Shown here one piece after another: positions 45,615 through 58,833 of a stretch of DNA of 64,000 bases; the stretch's first letter is position 1, and each line of letters begins with the position of its first letter. The DNA lies in NCBI RefSeq assembly GCF_011397635.1, contig NC_064756.1:18628907-18692906 (forward strand), in the 5' to 3' direction. Source of the DNA: Epinephelus fuscoguttatus. Its lineage: Eukaryota; Chordata; Actinopteri; Perciformes; Serranidae. The notes under the pieces were generated by a model. That model was not told the DNA's origin and searched no databases. It saw only the letters and a list, made by a program, of their open reading frames with translations. The position numbers and the translations under genes are program-made.

Positions 45615-45997
45615 CAGTGTTGGGAAGTAACTAGTTACAGTAATTAAATTACAAAATAAATGTAATTGTGATCAGTTACTGTTACTGAAATAAAATATGT
45701 AATTACAGTTTCTAATTGAAATGTTGGTGATTACAGAGGGCATACATTCGACTATATTTTTTTTCGGTAAAGAGTTTATATGTACATTATACATTGATTT
45801 TGTTGCTGCGTGTCACACTTTTGTCATAGCTTATTTCTGGACATTTTTCAGCTTTATTGGCCTCTTTAAAATATTCACAAGAAAAGAAATCAAATATAAT
45901 AAGTTATTTTGCTTTAATGAAGTAATTAAATAGTTACATTACTTACCATATTTTAAGCAGGGTAACTTGTAATCTGTAAGTAACCTTCCTAACACTG
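45615..45997. mobile_element. hAT MITE with 8-bp duplication
   Basis: Left end CAGTGTTGGGAAGTAACT and right end inverse (CAGTGTTAGGAAGGTTACT), with flanks 'accatttt' (45607-45614) and 'accattgt' (45998-46005), 7 of 8 identical. No coding capacity. Confidence 0.92.
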
Positions 45998-46074
45998 ACC
46001 ATTGTATATCAATTAGTCATTTAACCTTTAATTCCTGAATAAAAGTTGGGTTTTCTCTCATGCCTCCATAGAAA

Positions 46075-46340
46075 ATAGTGAACACACAGATTTATTGATT
46101 GACTGGGGACAGTGTTTAACAACAGCTAAACTAAAAGCAAAACATCAGTTTACAAACTCTCACACAGCTCATGCAGTATAATCTTAGTCTCATTTATGCA
46201 TTGGTACATTCAGTACTTCCAGAACACATGCAAATTTGCTAAAATCATGCTATTTAAAACTGAACTGAGAGTGAAACTCCAGCACTAAGGGTTTTTTTAG
46301 CGTTTAGTGTTGCTGTTGTTAAACGTGGTCTCCAATCAAT
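46075..46340. repeat. Internal fragment related to the MITE at 42104
   Basis: Shares 'gattgactgg', 'gtttaacaacagc', 'gtttacaaact' and 'agtgttgctgttgttaaac' with 42200-42440. The ends are missing. Confidence 0.6.
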
Positions 46341-46490
46341 CAATAATAATAAACTATATTTCTATAGCACTTTTCAAAACACAGTTACAAAGTGCTTTAC
46401 GAGACAAATATAATAGTAAACACCATCAAGATAAGATAGACCAGATACATCAGAGTGTGTGATGAAAATAAATAAATAATAAAATTGCTA
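46341..46490. repeat. LINE-tail-like fragment
   Basis: 'atttctatagcacttttcaa' and 'acaaagtgctttac' are phrases of fish LINE/SINE tails. It is short and unclassified. Confidence 0.5.
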
Positions 46491-47225
46491 TAAGAAGGAC
46501 AGAAACTAGACACACAACAGATGTACTGTAAAAAAAAAAAAAAACCTTCCTGTAAAAGTATGTTTTGAGGGGTGTTTTAAATGAAGAGTTCACTGAGTTG
46601 AATAAATGTGCTATGCAATTGTTTAGCCATAATCCTGATACCTTATGATAATGTCTGCTGGCTGATGGAAGGTGATCATAAGACTCCTTCTTGAGCTGAA
46701 GCATAACTCATAGCTTTTTTTCAAATAATTTTAAGGTAGATAGTGACTCTTAAAGTTTATGTGAAGCCATATGGTTTATAGCAGAGGGGACAGAGGAGGT
46801 GCCACTGATAGTAGTTAAACTGAAGGAAGGTTATAAAACAAAGGGAGACACAAGAAACAGAAAGCAGACAAACACTAGAAAGAAAGGCTACTGCAAGGAC
46901 AAAAAAAAAGGACCACATGCAGAAAACAGGAGGACTGAACACATGGTATGGAGACAACCTAGCCCTGTGAGACAAGACAAGGAGGAGGGAAGTCTTAGAT
47001 TTCAAAGGTAAAGGTAGATGTGTGAAAAATTCCACTGCAGAGCAGAGCCAGGATAATATCCAACAATCCTGGTCACACGTACAAACACAGACTTGTTCCT
47101 CGAGCTTTGCAACAAAAATGTCAAATTAATATGTAATTTCCCTGAACTCAAACCTCAGACTAATCGCAACCCAACTTAAAACCCTAAATCCTCCAACCAT
47201 CACTGGTGAGACCCCCCCCCCCCCA

Positions 47226-47259
<34 letters not shown>

Positions 47260-48733
47260 CTGCCAGGAGTGAAGTTGTCACACCTCTGGGATTGTAAAGA
47301 GGATTGCAACAGCATGCCCAGTAGCCTGACAAGTTGGCAAACAGTTCGGGGAAAGAAACAGCTTTGGGTTTGTTCTGTACAGTTCAGTGATACAGGGCTT
47401 TGATTCCCACCTGGGCACTGCTGCTTAAAGTGAGAGCGTAAGCACATATGGTTGGAATAAAAATACCAAGTAGCTTCAATTTAAGATGACAATATTTCTA
47501 AAAACGAGAAGGGAAATAGTCTCAAAGGTTAGTTGGCTGAAAGCGTGAACAGTCCTCACAAGAGCTTCCTGAAAGAAAAATGGTCAGAAAGGTGTACATA
47601 AATAAGAGTTTTGAAATGCTGGGCTCCCATTATGAGAAAAAGTTCTTGAAAGCAGCACACAGCTCTAAGTCCCTTCAGAAAGATGAGCTCAGCTGAGAAC
47701 AAAGCCTGACGAAAAGCTTTGTTTTGGTCCAGCCAAGTGGTCACCATTAAGTGTGTGTGTTTGTGTGTGTATGCATGCTTGTGTGTGTTTGACAGAGGGT
47801 CTCAACACCCCCCAACCCTCATCCCCCCAGTATTGTGATGATGTAATGGTATACAGGACCACTCTTAGAGCCCGAAGGTTGTCTTAGCCAGCTGTGTTGT
47901 GACTTGCCTGATTTGTGTATGAAGCTGTTTCAGTGTCGTTCCTCACGTATCTGCGGTTAAAGCGGACTAAGAGGTATCTTGGTGTCCTGTGAACATGACA
48001 TCGCAGAGTTGTATCTTTCAATCATCCCTCCTTTTCTTTTCTGTCCAGTCACTCTCTGCTGTTTCTATCAAAATCAAAACAAAGCTACCTTTCTATTAAT
48101 TTCTAGTGTCTTCCTCCGGAGCTAGTGTCTCAGTTGCATAATGCAAAGTTGAGACAGGGTATCGGATACATCATATCGAGATCTAATTAAGATTGAGTAT
48201 AGGTCTCACCTCGAATGCATCTTGAGTGACATTTGAGAGTTGACGTCCTCATTACATTTTATCATTATCATTGGAAAACGGCTTTTTATTGCATTTTGCA
48301 TCCCCAACTGCACTGCGGATCAATTTTTAAAGTATTTTTGCTTTCAAAGGTGGTTGTTAGAGAGTTGACAAGAAATTATTGGAGACAGGGAAGGAATGCA
48401 ACGTGATCTCATCCCGACTTGTCATATTTGCCACTTGTGCAGAAGCCCCAGCATTTCTAATATGACACCGGGGGCAGTATTTGCTTTGTACTTTGATGCA
48501 GAAGCTGTAAAAAGGGGTTGGTGGTTAGGTTTAGGCAACAATATGACTTGGTTATGGTGAGGTTGTGAATCTTGCCGAAAAAACTGTGTGGCACAAAAGC
48601 AACTGAAAAGGCAGCGGTGTGTTGCTACAAAACATCTGGCTTTGAGTGGCACAAACACTGCAACCGATGTTGTTTGTTGTTTTCGAACACCACTCCCTTG
48701 AGTTTAAGTCTGGGTCAAAATCCAGAGCAGACT
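46491..48733. other. No gene seen
   Basis: Contains a poly(A) run at 46531-46543 and a C-run plus CA microsatellite at 47212-47257. The 48380-48560 block carries 'ggttaggtttaggcaacaa', related in phrase to the repeats near 9930. No exon is supported. Confidence 0.45.
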
Positions 48734-48735
48734 TT

Positions 48736-49264
48736 AAGGGTGCTCTCATGCTTTGGTCTGAATCAGGGACTAATTTTGTGAGAAAGTTGCATAATTGCCT
48801 AGAGTTGGTTCGTGTTCTCACAGCAGCATTTACAAGCGGACTATATTGCTGTCATTGTTCATTTTAGTCAAACCATACAGTTTGAAAACGAGGCGCGGCT
48901 CCAACTAGAAAACAATGTTTTGATGCATTAGTTATGCTGAATGTGCATATTAAGGCAGTACAGGAGGAGGTGCACATTAATAGTCCTCCAGGACTGTAAC
49001 ATGCTCATGTGTGTTTAACCCAATGTGACTGCAGTTGGTTCAGATCGAGGTTGGAACATGTTCTCACCACAAATGAACCGCACCAGAGTTCATTTGTAAC
49101 TGGACCAAGACCACCTCTTCAAGAAGGTCTGGGTCTGATTGTTTTGGTGCACACCTGAGTGCAATTGCTGTGTTCACACCAGCCCAAACGAACTGCACTT
49201 AGGGGCCAAATGATCTTGAGTTCGACTGAACTGAACCAAACAGGGCAGGTGTGAAAGCATCCTA
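48736..49264. mobile_element. Non-autonomous DNA element
   Basis: The start 'aagggtgctctcatg' and the inverse of the end 'gtgtgaaagcatcct' resemble each other, with T/A-rich flanks. The interior has 'gttcacaccagcccaaacga' phrases typical of a fish MITE. Boundaries are approximate. Confidence 0.5.
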
Positions 49265-50019
49265 ACATTATTTAAACTACATCGCTGGTGCTGCCCAAGT
49301 GTCTGACGTCCCAGACTGACGAATGACATGCAGCAAAGGTCCTTGACTGTTAATGTAACTGTGAACCCTATCTTAACCACCAGGCCACCATGACACTCCA
49401 CATATGTGGATACATTTCCAGGATCCCAGTTTGCATTCTGGCTGTTGACTCCCATATTAAAAGCTGCCTGTTTTCACCCAAAGTGCATTTAATACTGTGA
49501 ACAAGGCCTAATTATATTACGACTGACCTTTGGGTGCTAACGAAACACACGAGACACTGTCCTAATTAATTCATTGTCTTAAGAGGTTGCTCTGCGTGTG
49601 TTTGTTTTTTTTACCCAGAGTTAAAGACCACCACTGTGAACAACAAGCCATTAGCAAGATGTCAACAACACGAGTGCCTTGAGGTAAGCTGGCCCTTCTG
49701 GTAATTTGGTTAAGTAAACAAGTGTTATCTATAAACAAGCTATTTGATCGGCTAGTGGAGTTTTCTTCTATAAACAAATCCCTTTTGGGTGAGTTGGGGA
49801 TTACTGGCAGGGGAGAGGGGGAGGGGGAAGAGGGGGAGAGGGGGGGTTTCTGGAGAAAAGGGGGAGGGGAGAAGGGAGGAGAAAGGAGGAGAGGGGATTG
49901 AAAGAGAGTTCTTGCTTCTTGTTGAGTCCAGCTGGGCTAGAGGGCCTTTGGAGCACAATGAGCTCAATGAGCTGCAGAACCAACTAACAAACTAATGGCC
50001 CGCCCTCTGCGAGTCTACC

Positions 50020-50081
<62 letters not shown>

Positions 50082-52290
50082 GGAAATAACAGAGGGCAGT
50101 GAATGGGTGGGATAGAAGGGCTTGTTAGGAGAAAGGAGATGGGGGTGAGGAGAGGGATGAAGGGCGCAGGATTGGGGGGCTATTTAGAAGAAACAGTGGA
50201 GATGAGAGGAAGGCATTAGGAAGGAATCAGGGGGAAGAGATGTTTTCGTTAAGACTGGATCTGCAACAAGGTTTATTATCTACAGATTTGGGATCGATCA
50301 ACCAGATGCGTCAAGATGTGTCATGGGACGCATTTCCTTGCTTTGTCACATAATCTTCCCGCAGTGAAATAATCAACTAAGTCATTAGGAAAACATTTGT
50401 TGATTCAACATCTGTTTGACATTAGAGGAGATTAACAGAGGTGACACTGCGCCGTGGAGACGACTGACTACAGGGTGCAAATACATTTCAGTGTATTTCC
50501 ATGAACAGAAAGAACAGGAAGTATATCCAAAGGTTTGTGTGTGTGTACGTCTGCAGACATTTACACAGTGAAGCGATTGTGTTACAACACCGTTTGGTGT
50601 GTGTGTGTGTGTGTGACAGAGGCCGACGCATGCACACACGCTTGCATACTTGCACACTCAGCCTATTGAAGCTCTCATGATTAAGTGAAGTCATTCCTCC
50701 ACAGCCCTGCAGGCTTCTTCAGATAAGAGGCTACTATCGCCATTGAAATATTAAGGAGAGGGGAGGAGGGGTCTGTAGACCTGATGAACATCTGCTCCTC
50801 TTTTTCTCCCCTTTCTTCACCCCCTCCCCCTCTCCCTCCCTCCTCACCACCTTCCTTCTTTTATAATGTACCCCCCTGCCTCATTCGCCTGTGTGTGCAT
50901 TTGTGTGTGTTTGTGCTTACAGAGAGGGTTCGAGATTCGCAGAGAGGGCTTGGGATTTGGGAAGAGAGTTTTGCCGACAGTGACGTTTTAGCAAATTACA
51001 GTTGGTGTAACTCTAAGTATTATGTGACATCATAGCAGCAACTTTTCCTCTGCTCTTAGATCTGTTTTGCGACACTGTGCTCCAAAAAATTGGATTCAGT
51101 TTTTGTTTTTGACAGAAACAAATACAGTTTCTTCCTGAAATCTGTTTTAAGGTTTTAAAAATGGATTTTTGTCTTGAAAGGAAAACACAGAAGATATAGA
51201 TCTTGACATATAACACGTTATAGCAAACCATGAACATAGAGGCATCGCAGCCACCTCATGAATAGACATGATAACCAGAGTGACTGTGCTGGAATGTTTA
51301 GTTATGCATAAATACATAACAACTATGACTCTCCTGTTTCTGTTTAATGCACACACTCATACGCACACACACAGACACACACACACAGACACACCGCACA
51401 GTAGGGTTCTACTCACAGGCCAGAGGTCATAACCCAACCTTTGACCTCTGACATCACCTCCTCCCTTCCCTGCCCACTGGAATTCACTCCTGTGGATTCA
51501 ATTAGAACGCCGGAGCGAAGGAGAGCAAGAGAGGAGGACATAGGATGTTTGAAAACAAGATAACAGTGACAAATGTCTGCAGAAGGTGTAGCCATGGGAA
51601 GGGAGACAATGACTCAGTGTGTGAGATAGTGATGGAGGGAGGGTTAAGAAATCAGTTCTGTTAACACATTTGTTATGGAGGAAAGTGCCAAAAAAAGGAT
51701 CAGCTGTATTTGTGTGTACACCTGAAATCTACCCAACGACAGACGAACTGGGGGACACGATATGGCCAAAAATGTTTGGATAAAGTCCCATATTTCTGTA
51801 CTTTGGGAAAAAAATCCTCTTAATGATACAACATACAGTGATAGCTCATATAATACCTGTTTCTTTCTGTTTTAGTTACTCGTATATTCCGTTTTATTCT
51901 ATTCTTTTTAAATCATTTATGTGTTTTTATATTGCCCCTTTATAGTTGCCTCATGTATCTTTCATATCTTGTCTTAATGCCTTTGTGTCTCATGTAAAGC
52001 ACTTTGTATTTCCTTATTGTTGAAAGGTGCTTCAGAAATGAAGTTGCTGTGTCTTGATTTTTTAGGCAATAGTGTGCTTCCAACTTTGGGGCAAGAGTTT
52101 GGGAAAGGCCCCTTTCTGTGTCAACCCGACAGTGTCCCTGAGCACAAGGCATGGTGCAAATAGAAATGGCCTTTTGAGTTAACTTGTGGAAGTACTTCAC
52201 TGGTCCGTACAGAGTCATGACCTCATGTCCTTTCAACATCTTTGGGAAGAATTGAAACATCGATTGACAACCTTAGTGAAATCAGTTTTA
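49265..52290. other. No gene seen; low-complexity and CA tracts
   Basis: A G/GA-rich tract at 49807-49897, a long CA microsatellite at 50028-50079, shorter GT runs near 50593-50613 and a C/T-rich stretch at 50800-50850. A LINE-tail-like phrase ('tgtaaagcactttgtatttc') is at about 51993. No exon is supported. Confidence 0.45.
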
Positions 52291-52298
52291 GGTGAGAC

Positions 52299-52789
52299 CA
52301 GGGTTGGAGCCGCATGTGGCTCTGTAACCCTTCTCCTGTGGCTCCCTGTGGCTTTGGCAAGAAAATGAATAATGGAAATGAATAATGTTCTTTTTTTAAC
52401 ATTTTGATTTTTATATGTCAGTGTAAAAAATTCAGTGTGAGGCCTTGATAAAAAAATGTTTTAGCGTTCCAGCCACTAAACTGTGCACAGTACATCTACT
52501 GTCTGACAACTTTTCCATGAAATTTTGCTGGACCTCGAAAGCAAGTCATGAGTCTTCCTAGCTGGTTAGCTATGGACGCCAAATACAGAAAAGTAAAAGT
52601 CTCAGAATAAAATAGAGAATTCAGCAGTGCATGAACGGATCTGTTTGCTTTCACTGACAGCTCTGAAAATGTACTGTTGTACTTTAATTAAAAGCCTCAA
52701 ATATGTTTTGTGGTTCCACAGAGATTTTCTCATTATTATTATTTTTGGCCCAAAATGGCTCTTTTGATGGTAAAGGTTGCCGACCCCTG
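52299..52789. mobile_element. Deleted hAT element with 8-bp duplication
   Basis: Left 'cagggttggagccgcatg' and the inverse of the right end 'ggttgccgacccctg'. The flanks 'ggtgagac' (52291-52298) and 'ggtgacac' (52790-52797) match at 7 of 8. The interior has no intact transposase. Confidence 0.85.
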
Positions 52790-53969
52790 GGTGACACAGA
52801 AGAGGAACTGGGTCTTTACATCCTGTATGAGCACACTGGGATCTTGGTACTATTTGCTTCATTCTGCTGCCCTCTGCTGGATTCAAAGTGTGATTACAAT
52901 CAGCATTATAACTATTGCTTGACCATATTGACCCAGATATGTCACAGGATTGCTTTTGATGTATAATAATCATAAAATGGCTGCTACTGTGCTCTAATGA
53001 GCCTGTGTCAGAGGCAATGCTGACTCTGTAGGTACAGGGGTGGAGGTAATACATTGCATTTACTATCGTAAGTTACTGTAAAAAAAAAAAAAAAAAAAAG
53101 ATTTTTTTGTGTGTGTAGGTGGTTGTAGGCCTACTTTCTGGCATTGGCTAGCTCTAAAATCAGTAATTTTATTTTAAGTACCTCTTGTGAACAATGTCAT
53201 GCATTGTAATTATGGATCACATTATAGGTTACAGTCTGCTTTATTGTATCTTGTACCTTGGCATAATTAAATAAAAATATTAATGAATAAATAAATAAGG
53301 TGGCGCCTGTTTGGGCCTACACGACCAACAGGTGCATGCTTCTGGTGGATCCTCCAGCTTGATTTGAACATTTGCAACTTTGCCTGGGAGCTTTTACCCT
53401 CAGTGAGCTGTGTGAGGCCTTCTGCCTTCTGAGTTTGTGACAACAATCCCTGATGTGACTGCAGCGCGTCTCTCAGCTCAAAATGTTTGAAAACTTTGAG
53501 GATGGCAGTGGGACAGAGAGGCTGAGTAGGCTGTTTTAGAGCCTGTTGTGCATAGATCAAGAAAAGAAGTTGGACCCAATGCTGGAGCAGATTGGAGAGG
53601 ACTTCGCGGTGTACGAAGATGCTGTTCAGATTCAGACAGGTGAGTTCAACAGCACAGGAACAGACATCAACTAGTCTCCTGCCCATGGTAGCATTGCGTG
53701 CGCGTTACGCAGTGTGTGCGTCTCTGTGCAAAGAAACTGTGCATCTCTCTTTGCCTTAACGTTAATGGTTGTGGCTGTAGTTGAGGACTTAATATTAGTT
53801 ATATAGCTCCTTGTGGTTTGCAGCTGCTGTGTCCACAGTTCTTTTTTTTATCTGTTGCTGTTCTTTTTTATTATTCTACTTATTTGTGTTTTGTCTCCTC
53901 TAATGACGCAAAACGGGGGGAGACATGTTTTTATTGATTATTAGTTGTATGCAAGCTGCAAAGTGCTGT

Positions 53970-55149
53970 CTATAGAAAATTAAAAGCAACATATGCAGTT
54001 GTTGATTTGAACATAAGGGCTCCATGACCTGATGTTGTTTCATTTACTGGTGTCCTTGGTTTGACATTTAATGCAAATAATTTTGTAGCCTTTATTATAA
54101 TCAAAAATTTATGCAGATTTGTCAGCTGCACATCCATGATGTGAATCTCCCGTTCCACCACATCCCAAAGGTGCTCTATTGGACTGAGATCTGGTGACTG
54201 TGGAGGCCATTGGAGTACAGTGAACTCATTGTCATGTTCAAGAAACCAGTTTGAGATGGTTTGAGCTTTGTGACATGGTGCGTTATCCTGCTGGAAGTAG
54301 CCATCAGAAGATGGGTACACTGTGGTCATAAAGGGATGGACACGGTCAGCAACAATACTCAGGTAGGCTGTGGTGTTTAAACCATGCTCAGTTGGTACTA
54401 AGGGGCCCAAAGTGTGCCAAGAAAATATCCCCCACACCATTACACCACCACCAGCAGCCTGAACCGTTGATACAAGGCAGGATGGATCCATGCTTTCATG
54501 TTGTTTACACCAAATTCTGACCCTACCATCTGAATGTGGCAGCAGAAATCCAGACTCATCAGACCAGGACACGTTTTTCCAATCTTCTATTGTCCAGTTT
54601 TGGTGAGCCTGTGTGAACTGTAGCCTCAGTTTCCTGTTGTTAGCTGACAGGAGTGGCACCTGGTGTGGTCTTCTGCTGCTGTAGCCCATCTGCTTCAAGG
54701 TTGCACGTGCTGTTGGTTCAGAGATGGTCTTCTGCAGACCTTGGTTGTAACCAGTGGTTATTTGAGTTCCTGTTGCCTTTCCGTCATCTTGAACCAGTCT
54801 GGCCATTCTCCTCTGACCTCTGGCATCAACAAGGCATTTTCACCCAGAGAGCCGCTGCTCACTGGATATTTTCACTTGTTCAGACCATCCTCTGTAAACC
54901 CTAGAGATGGTTGTGTGTGAAAATCCCAGTAGATCAGCAGTTTCTGAAATACTCAACAACCATGCCACGTTCAAAGTCACTTAAATCACCTTTCCTTCTC
55001 ATTCTGATGCTGGGTTTGAACTTCAGCAGGTCGTCTTGACCATGCCTACATGCCTAAATGCATCGAGTTGCTGCCATGTGATTGGCTGATTAGCTATTTG
55101 AGTTAATGAACAGTTGAACAGGTGTACCTAATAAAGTGGCCAGTGAGTG
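53970..55149 (-). pseudogene. Tc1/mariner transposon with broken transposase
   Basis: The intact part (54806-53970, minus) encodes MARLVQDDGKATGTQITTGY, WSDESGF (first Asp), YFQQDNAPCHKAQ (second Asp) and SPDLSPIEHLWDV (Glu). I count 36 residues between the second Asp and the Glu. Upstream the helix-turn-helix region (MRRKGDLSDFERGMVV, near 55000) is broken by frameshifts and stops. At the 3' side the reading diverges from the family after QLTNLHKFLI, so the C-terminus and terminal repeat are lost. The 5' end at about 55149 reads 'cactcactggccactttatt' inward, next to a TA. Confidence 0.92.
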
Positions 55150-55843
55150 TAGCTATAATTATTATTATACAGTTTCTGCCATTAGATGCTGCTAAATCCT
55201 ACACACTGGATGTTTAAAACCATTTCCATCTCTGCTGTACACACAGCACTCTTTGATTTTTGTTGTTAAGTGCTTCATCTCCACTTTGAGATTTGTTTAG
55301 GCTATTTTTAAAGGACATAAGTCAATGTGTTTAACCATCAGGTTGTGGCAGGTTGTTAAAAGGAAATACAGTAACACATCCAATTTGCTAGATATCACAC
55401 AAGATGTAATTGCCACACAGAAACGTTCCTGGGTTAAACGTTTCATATTTTAATTGTGATTATGTGCATTAGAGTGAATTTCATGACAAACATATACTGT
55501 ATGTAGCCAACGATTTACAATTCCGCTGATTCACCAGCGAGGGGAGCTGTTGCACCATTTCCAGATAGTTTTGTGGCCTTCTCTGAGTGGATTCGATTAA
55601 TTTGTCTAATTCAGTTTCTGTGTAAAGAAGTGAGAAACACCATCTGCATAATTTACCTTCGACTGTGTGCATTTTTGTTTTATGTCTGCATACAACTATA
55701 CATATGAAACAAGCGCGTTTTATGAAACACAAATATATAGTGACAGAGGCCAGCTGGCAAGCCAGAGCTGCTGAGTGAACACAGAGACTGGTAAGGCAAG
55801 GGAACTTACACAACCCTAGTACCTGGAAATGAGCCATGTAACG

Positions 55844-55897
<54 letters not shown>

Positions 55898-57420
55898 AGC
55901 AACAGTTCCTGGAGATCCTCCTGAACCCAAAACAAAACAAACAGCCAAATCTTTGTTGCAATAACACTGATATGGTTTATCACTTTATGTTTGCCTCATG
56001 TGTGATCAGAGGGAACAGCTAAGCCTTAAATATGTATGCTTGTTCATTCAGGAAACGGGAGAAAGAAAACTAAACTAAACAAGGAATGTGATCAGAGATT
56101 TCCACAGAAATATAATTTATCTCAAGCTCCAGTTTGTCTGTCTGTGATCAGATCTAAGGAGAAGCTGTGATTCATGAGAAATTCATTTCAACTTCGAGGG
56201 AAAATAGAGTCTTGATGTTTTAAATGAATGCAGGAACATGTTGCGTGAGACAGAGACGGGGGTGAGAGATTGGGAGGATGAAGAGGGGAGAGGACAGCAG
56301 GAAAACTAGGGAGAGCAGAAAAAGGTGTTGCGATAGAAGTAGAAGGCCGAACAATAGAAGTGGATGTGTGTGCCCACATGTGAAAGAGACAGAGAGAGAC
56401 AGAGTGAGTGGGCTGTGCGCATTTCAAATATTCTACCTTGAAATATATGTGAAAGACAAAAAAAAAAAAAAAAAGACATTTGAGCAGTCTGTCCTGGTGT
56501 CCTCACAGCACATTTTAGGAAAGCAAGTTAGAAAAGAGGCTTCACTTAACTGAGATGTCAAAAGTACTTGGAAGTAATTAGACAAATTAAGTTAATTCTC
56601 AGGAAGGCATTTTTTCCTAGTTGCCTCAGGCTTGGAGAGGAGCGAGATCACTAACGTAAAAAAAAGACAGTGCACAGTGATGTCAGGTGTTTGGATACTG
56701 AAGAGCAGCCAAATGCAGAACGCGCGTCATCGGGAGCTGTGTTGCCACACATTTATTTATTGAAGCTGCTTAAAGGGGAACACTGACAGAATACCATATC
56801 TGCACTGTGCAGTGTCAGACATTTTTTTAATGTGCAAAATCCCCCAAGATATTTTGCCGTCACTTTATTGGTGTTGTGTCAGAGCTGTTGGAAACGAGAG
56901 AAACTCATGACATCATGGAATTTGTAGTTTTCGTAAAGACTGCGAACGGGAATCTTTAATCCAATAAGATCTCAGGCAAATCCTCTGGTAATTTTTGGTG
57001 AGATGCAACCGTGATAAGGTCGAGATTACATGGAATGACAGACGTGTCTGTGGGTGGCTCACAGTCTGTAGACCTGTCCTTCAGGGATGTGACCTGAATC
57101 CCAGAAGCCAACTTTTTTTTTTCTTATAAACTCACAAAAACATATTTTTACTCAAAGTAAACAGAATCAAGTGCGTAAAGGAAAAACATGAGCAGAAATA
57201 TTTCCTTTTGGCGGTGGTGTGACACATACTGGATGCTCCTGCTGCAGAGAGATATTTGTGCGCAGATAATGAGGTCCCCTGTGCAGGCCAAACAATGGTT
57301 CTTTAAACTCCCTTCCTGCATCTGTAAAAGGATCTTAGCAGTAAATGGACAAATCATACAGAATAATAATTTGCTGTTGCTGACGTGTGTTCATATTTGT
57401 AAGATGGTACTTTAAAGTGT
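55150..57420. other. No gene seen; GT microsatellite
   Basis: A long GT run at about 55846-55893, A-run near 56459-56474 and T-run near 57113-57122. Open frames are not supported by motif or splice signals. Confidence 0.45.
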
Positions 57421-57929
57421 GTATGGTCTTGGACCACTTTCTGAAGGTCTCGCTCTCGTCTCAGACTTGACCGCATTTTTACCTGGTCTTGTCTCTGTCT
57501 CAAACAAAGAAGACTCTTGTTTTTATTTCAAGAATGGCCATAACTGCGGGGATATCATTAAATTGCCTGTGCAAAAAAAGGACTGTTGAATAACAATGGT
57601 TACATTGATTTCAACTCCTTTGTGTTTTCTATGAGCAGATGAAAACAAAGGAAAATTTCCAGACATAAAATTCCCCTATGCGATGCCTTTTGACTATTTT
57701 ATGAAGACATTACTCATGGTACATTTATACATACCAACTTATATACAGTATGGCGATAAAAGTCGTGAATAAAGGGGAATCTTCATTTGTTTTCTGTGGG
57801 TGTATTTGCAGAAATGTGGATCTGTCAGATCAGTTTGAGGAGTTGTCATGCAGTGTTGGACTCCCACTGGTCTGGCCTTGGTCTTGTCTCGGTCTTGATA
57901 CACTGTGATGGTGGTCATGACTTGGGCCC

Positions 57930-58633
57930 CATCCCAAAACCCCCCTTGTCCGCTACCCCTTAGCCCTTGGCCCTGCCCTGAGCCATTGCCCACTACCCCT
58001 TGGCCCTTGAAATGAAGCAACAAGGGGTAGGGGTTGAAATCTTTCCCTAGGAACTGGGACACCACTCACTATGTCACCACGTTGGTTATGTTCACGCATA
58101 TGTAACTATTTTAAACGGGAAGCTGCAAGCCATCTACATTTCCAACCAGCATCTACAATGGAGTCTCCGGTTGAGCTCATCCTACCTATCGCGTTTGCTG
58201 TATTTATCATGATTCGTTTGATGAACGACAGACGACAGGGGACTTCTGCTAGCCAGCTAGCTAGCTAACTAGCTAACATTATCAGGCAGCATAGTTATGC
58301 TAGCTGCCGTGTTATCGTAATGTGAAAAATCCGACATTTTAGCTAGTTAGCTAGCTAACAAGCAACCTGACGACGATAGCATTAGCTATGTATGAATTTT
58401 TTCCCCGTCTCTTGTTCGGTGGTAGCCATGGCAACGTCTACCCCTCGCTGGCAAGTCAGCATCTGAAATCCCTCACTCCGAAGGGCTAGTTTCATACCCA
58501 CTACCCCTCGTTATGCCCCCTACCCCTACACGCAAAAAGGAATTGGGACACCCCTACCCCTCGCGGGAATGCACAAATGTAGGGGTAGGGCCAAGGGGTA
58601 GGGCTAAGGGCGGGTATTGGGACAGGCCCTTAG
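57930..58633. mobile_element. Non-autonomous Harbinger-like element
   Basis: The left end 'gggccccatcccaaaacc' and the inverse of the right end (gggcctgtcccaatacc) are imperfect inverted repeats. Subterminal 'ctacccctt' phrases are repeated on both sides. The small frame 58071-58268 (MESPVELILPIAFAVFIM) may be a remnant of an element protein. Confidence 0.7.
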
Positions 58634-58649
58634 TCTCAGTTTAGGTGGT

Positions 58650-58833
58650 CTTTTTTTTTTAAGATTATTTTTGTGGGCTTTTTGCCTTTAATGACAGGAC
58701 AGAGAGTGAAATGGGGAGACAGACAGAGAGAGAGAATGGGGACCGACATGCAGCAAAGGGCCACGAGCCGGTTTCGAACCCACAGCCGCTGCAGTGAGGC
58801 AATGCCTCTGTACATGGGGTGCTGGCACTATCC
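58650..58833 (-). mobile_element. Same SINE family as 30138, copy 3
   Basis: T run, then 'gggctttttgcctttaatga', 'gacatgcagcaaagggcc' and the head 'tacatggggtgctggcacta', matching copy 1 in inverse orientation. It abuts the preceding DNA element. Confidence 0.9.

Noticed and set aside
50028..50079. CRISPR-like regular repeat
   Set aside because: Simple CA microsatellite without spacers; no CRISPR array exists in the window.
58071..58268. 65-codon frame MSPRW... with a hydrophobic segment
   Set aside because: Lies entirely within the Harbinger-like element at 57930-58633; not treated as a host gene.
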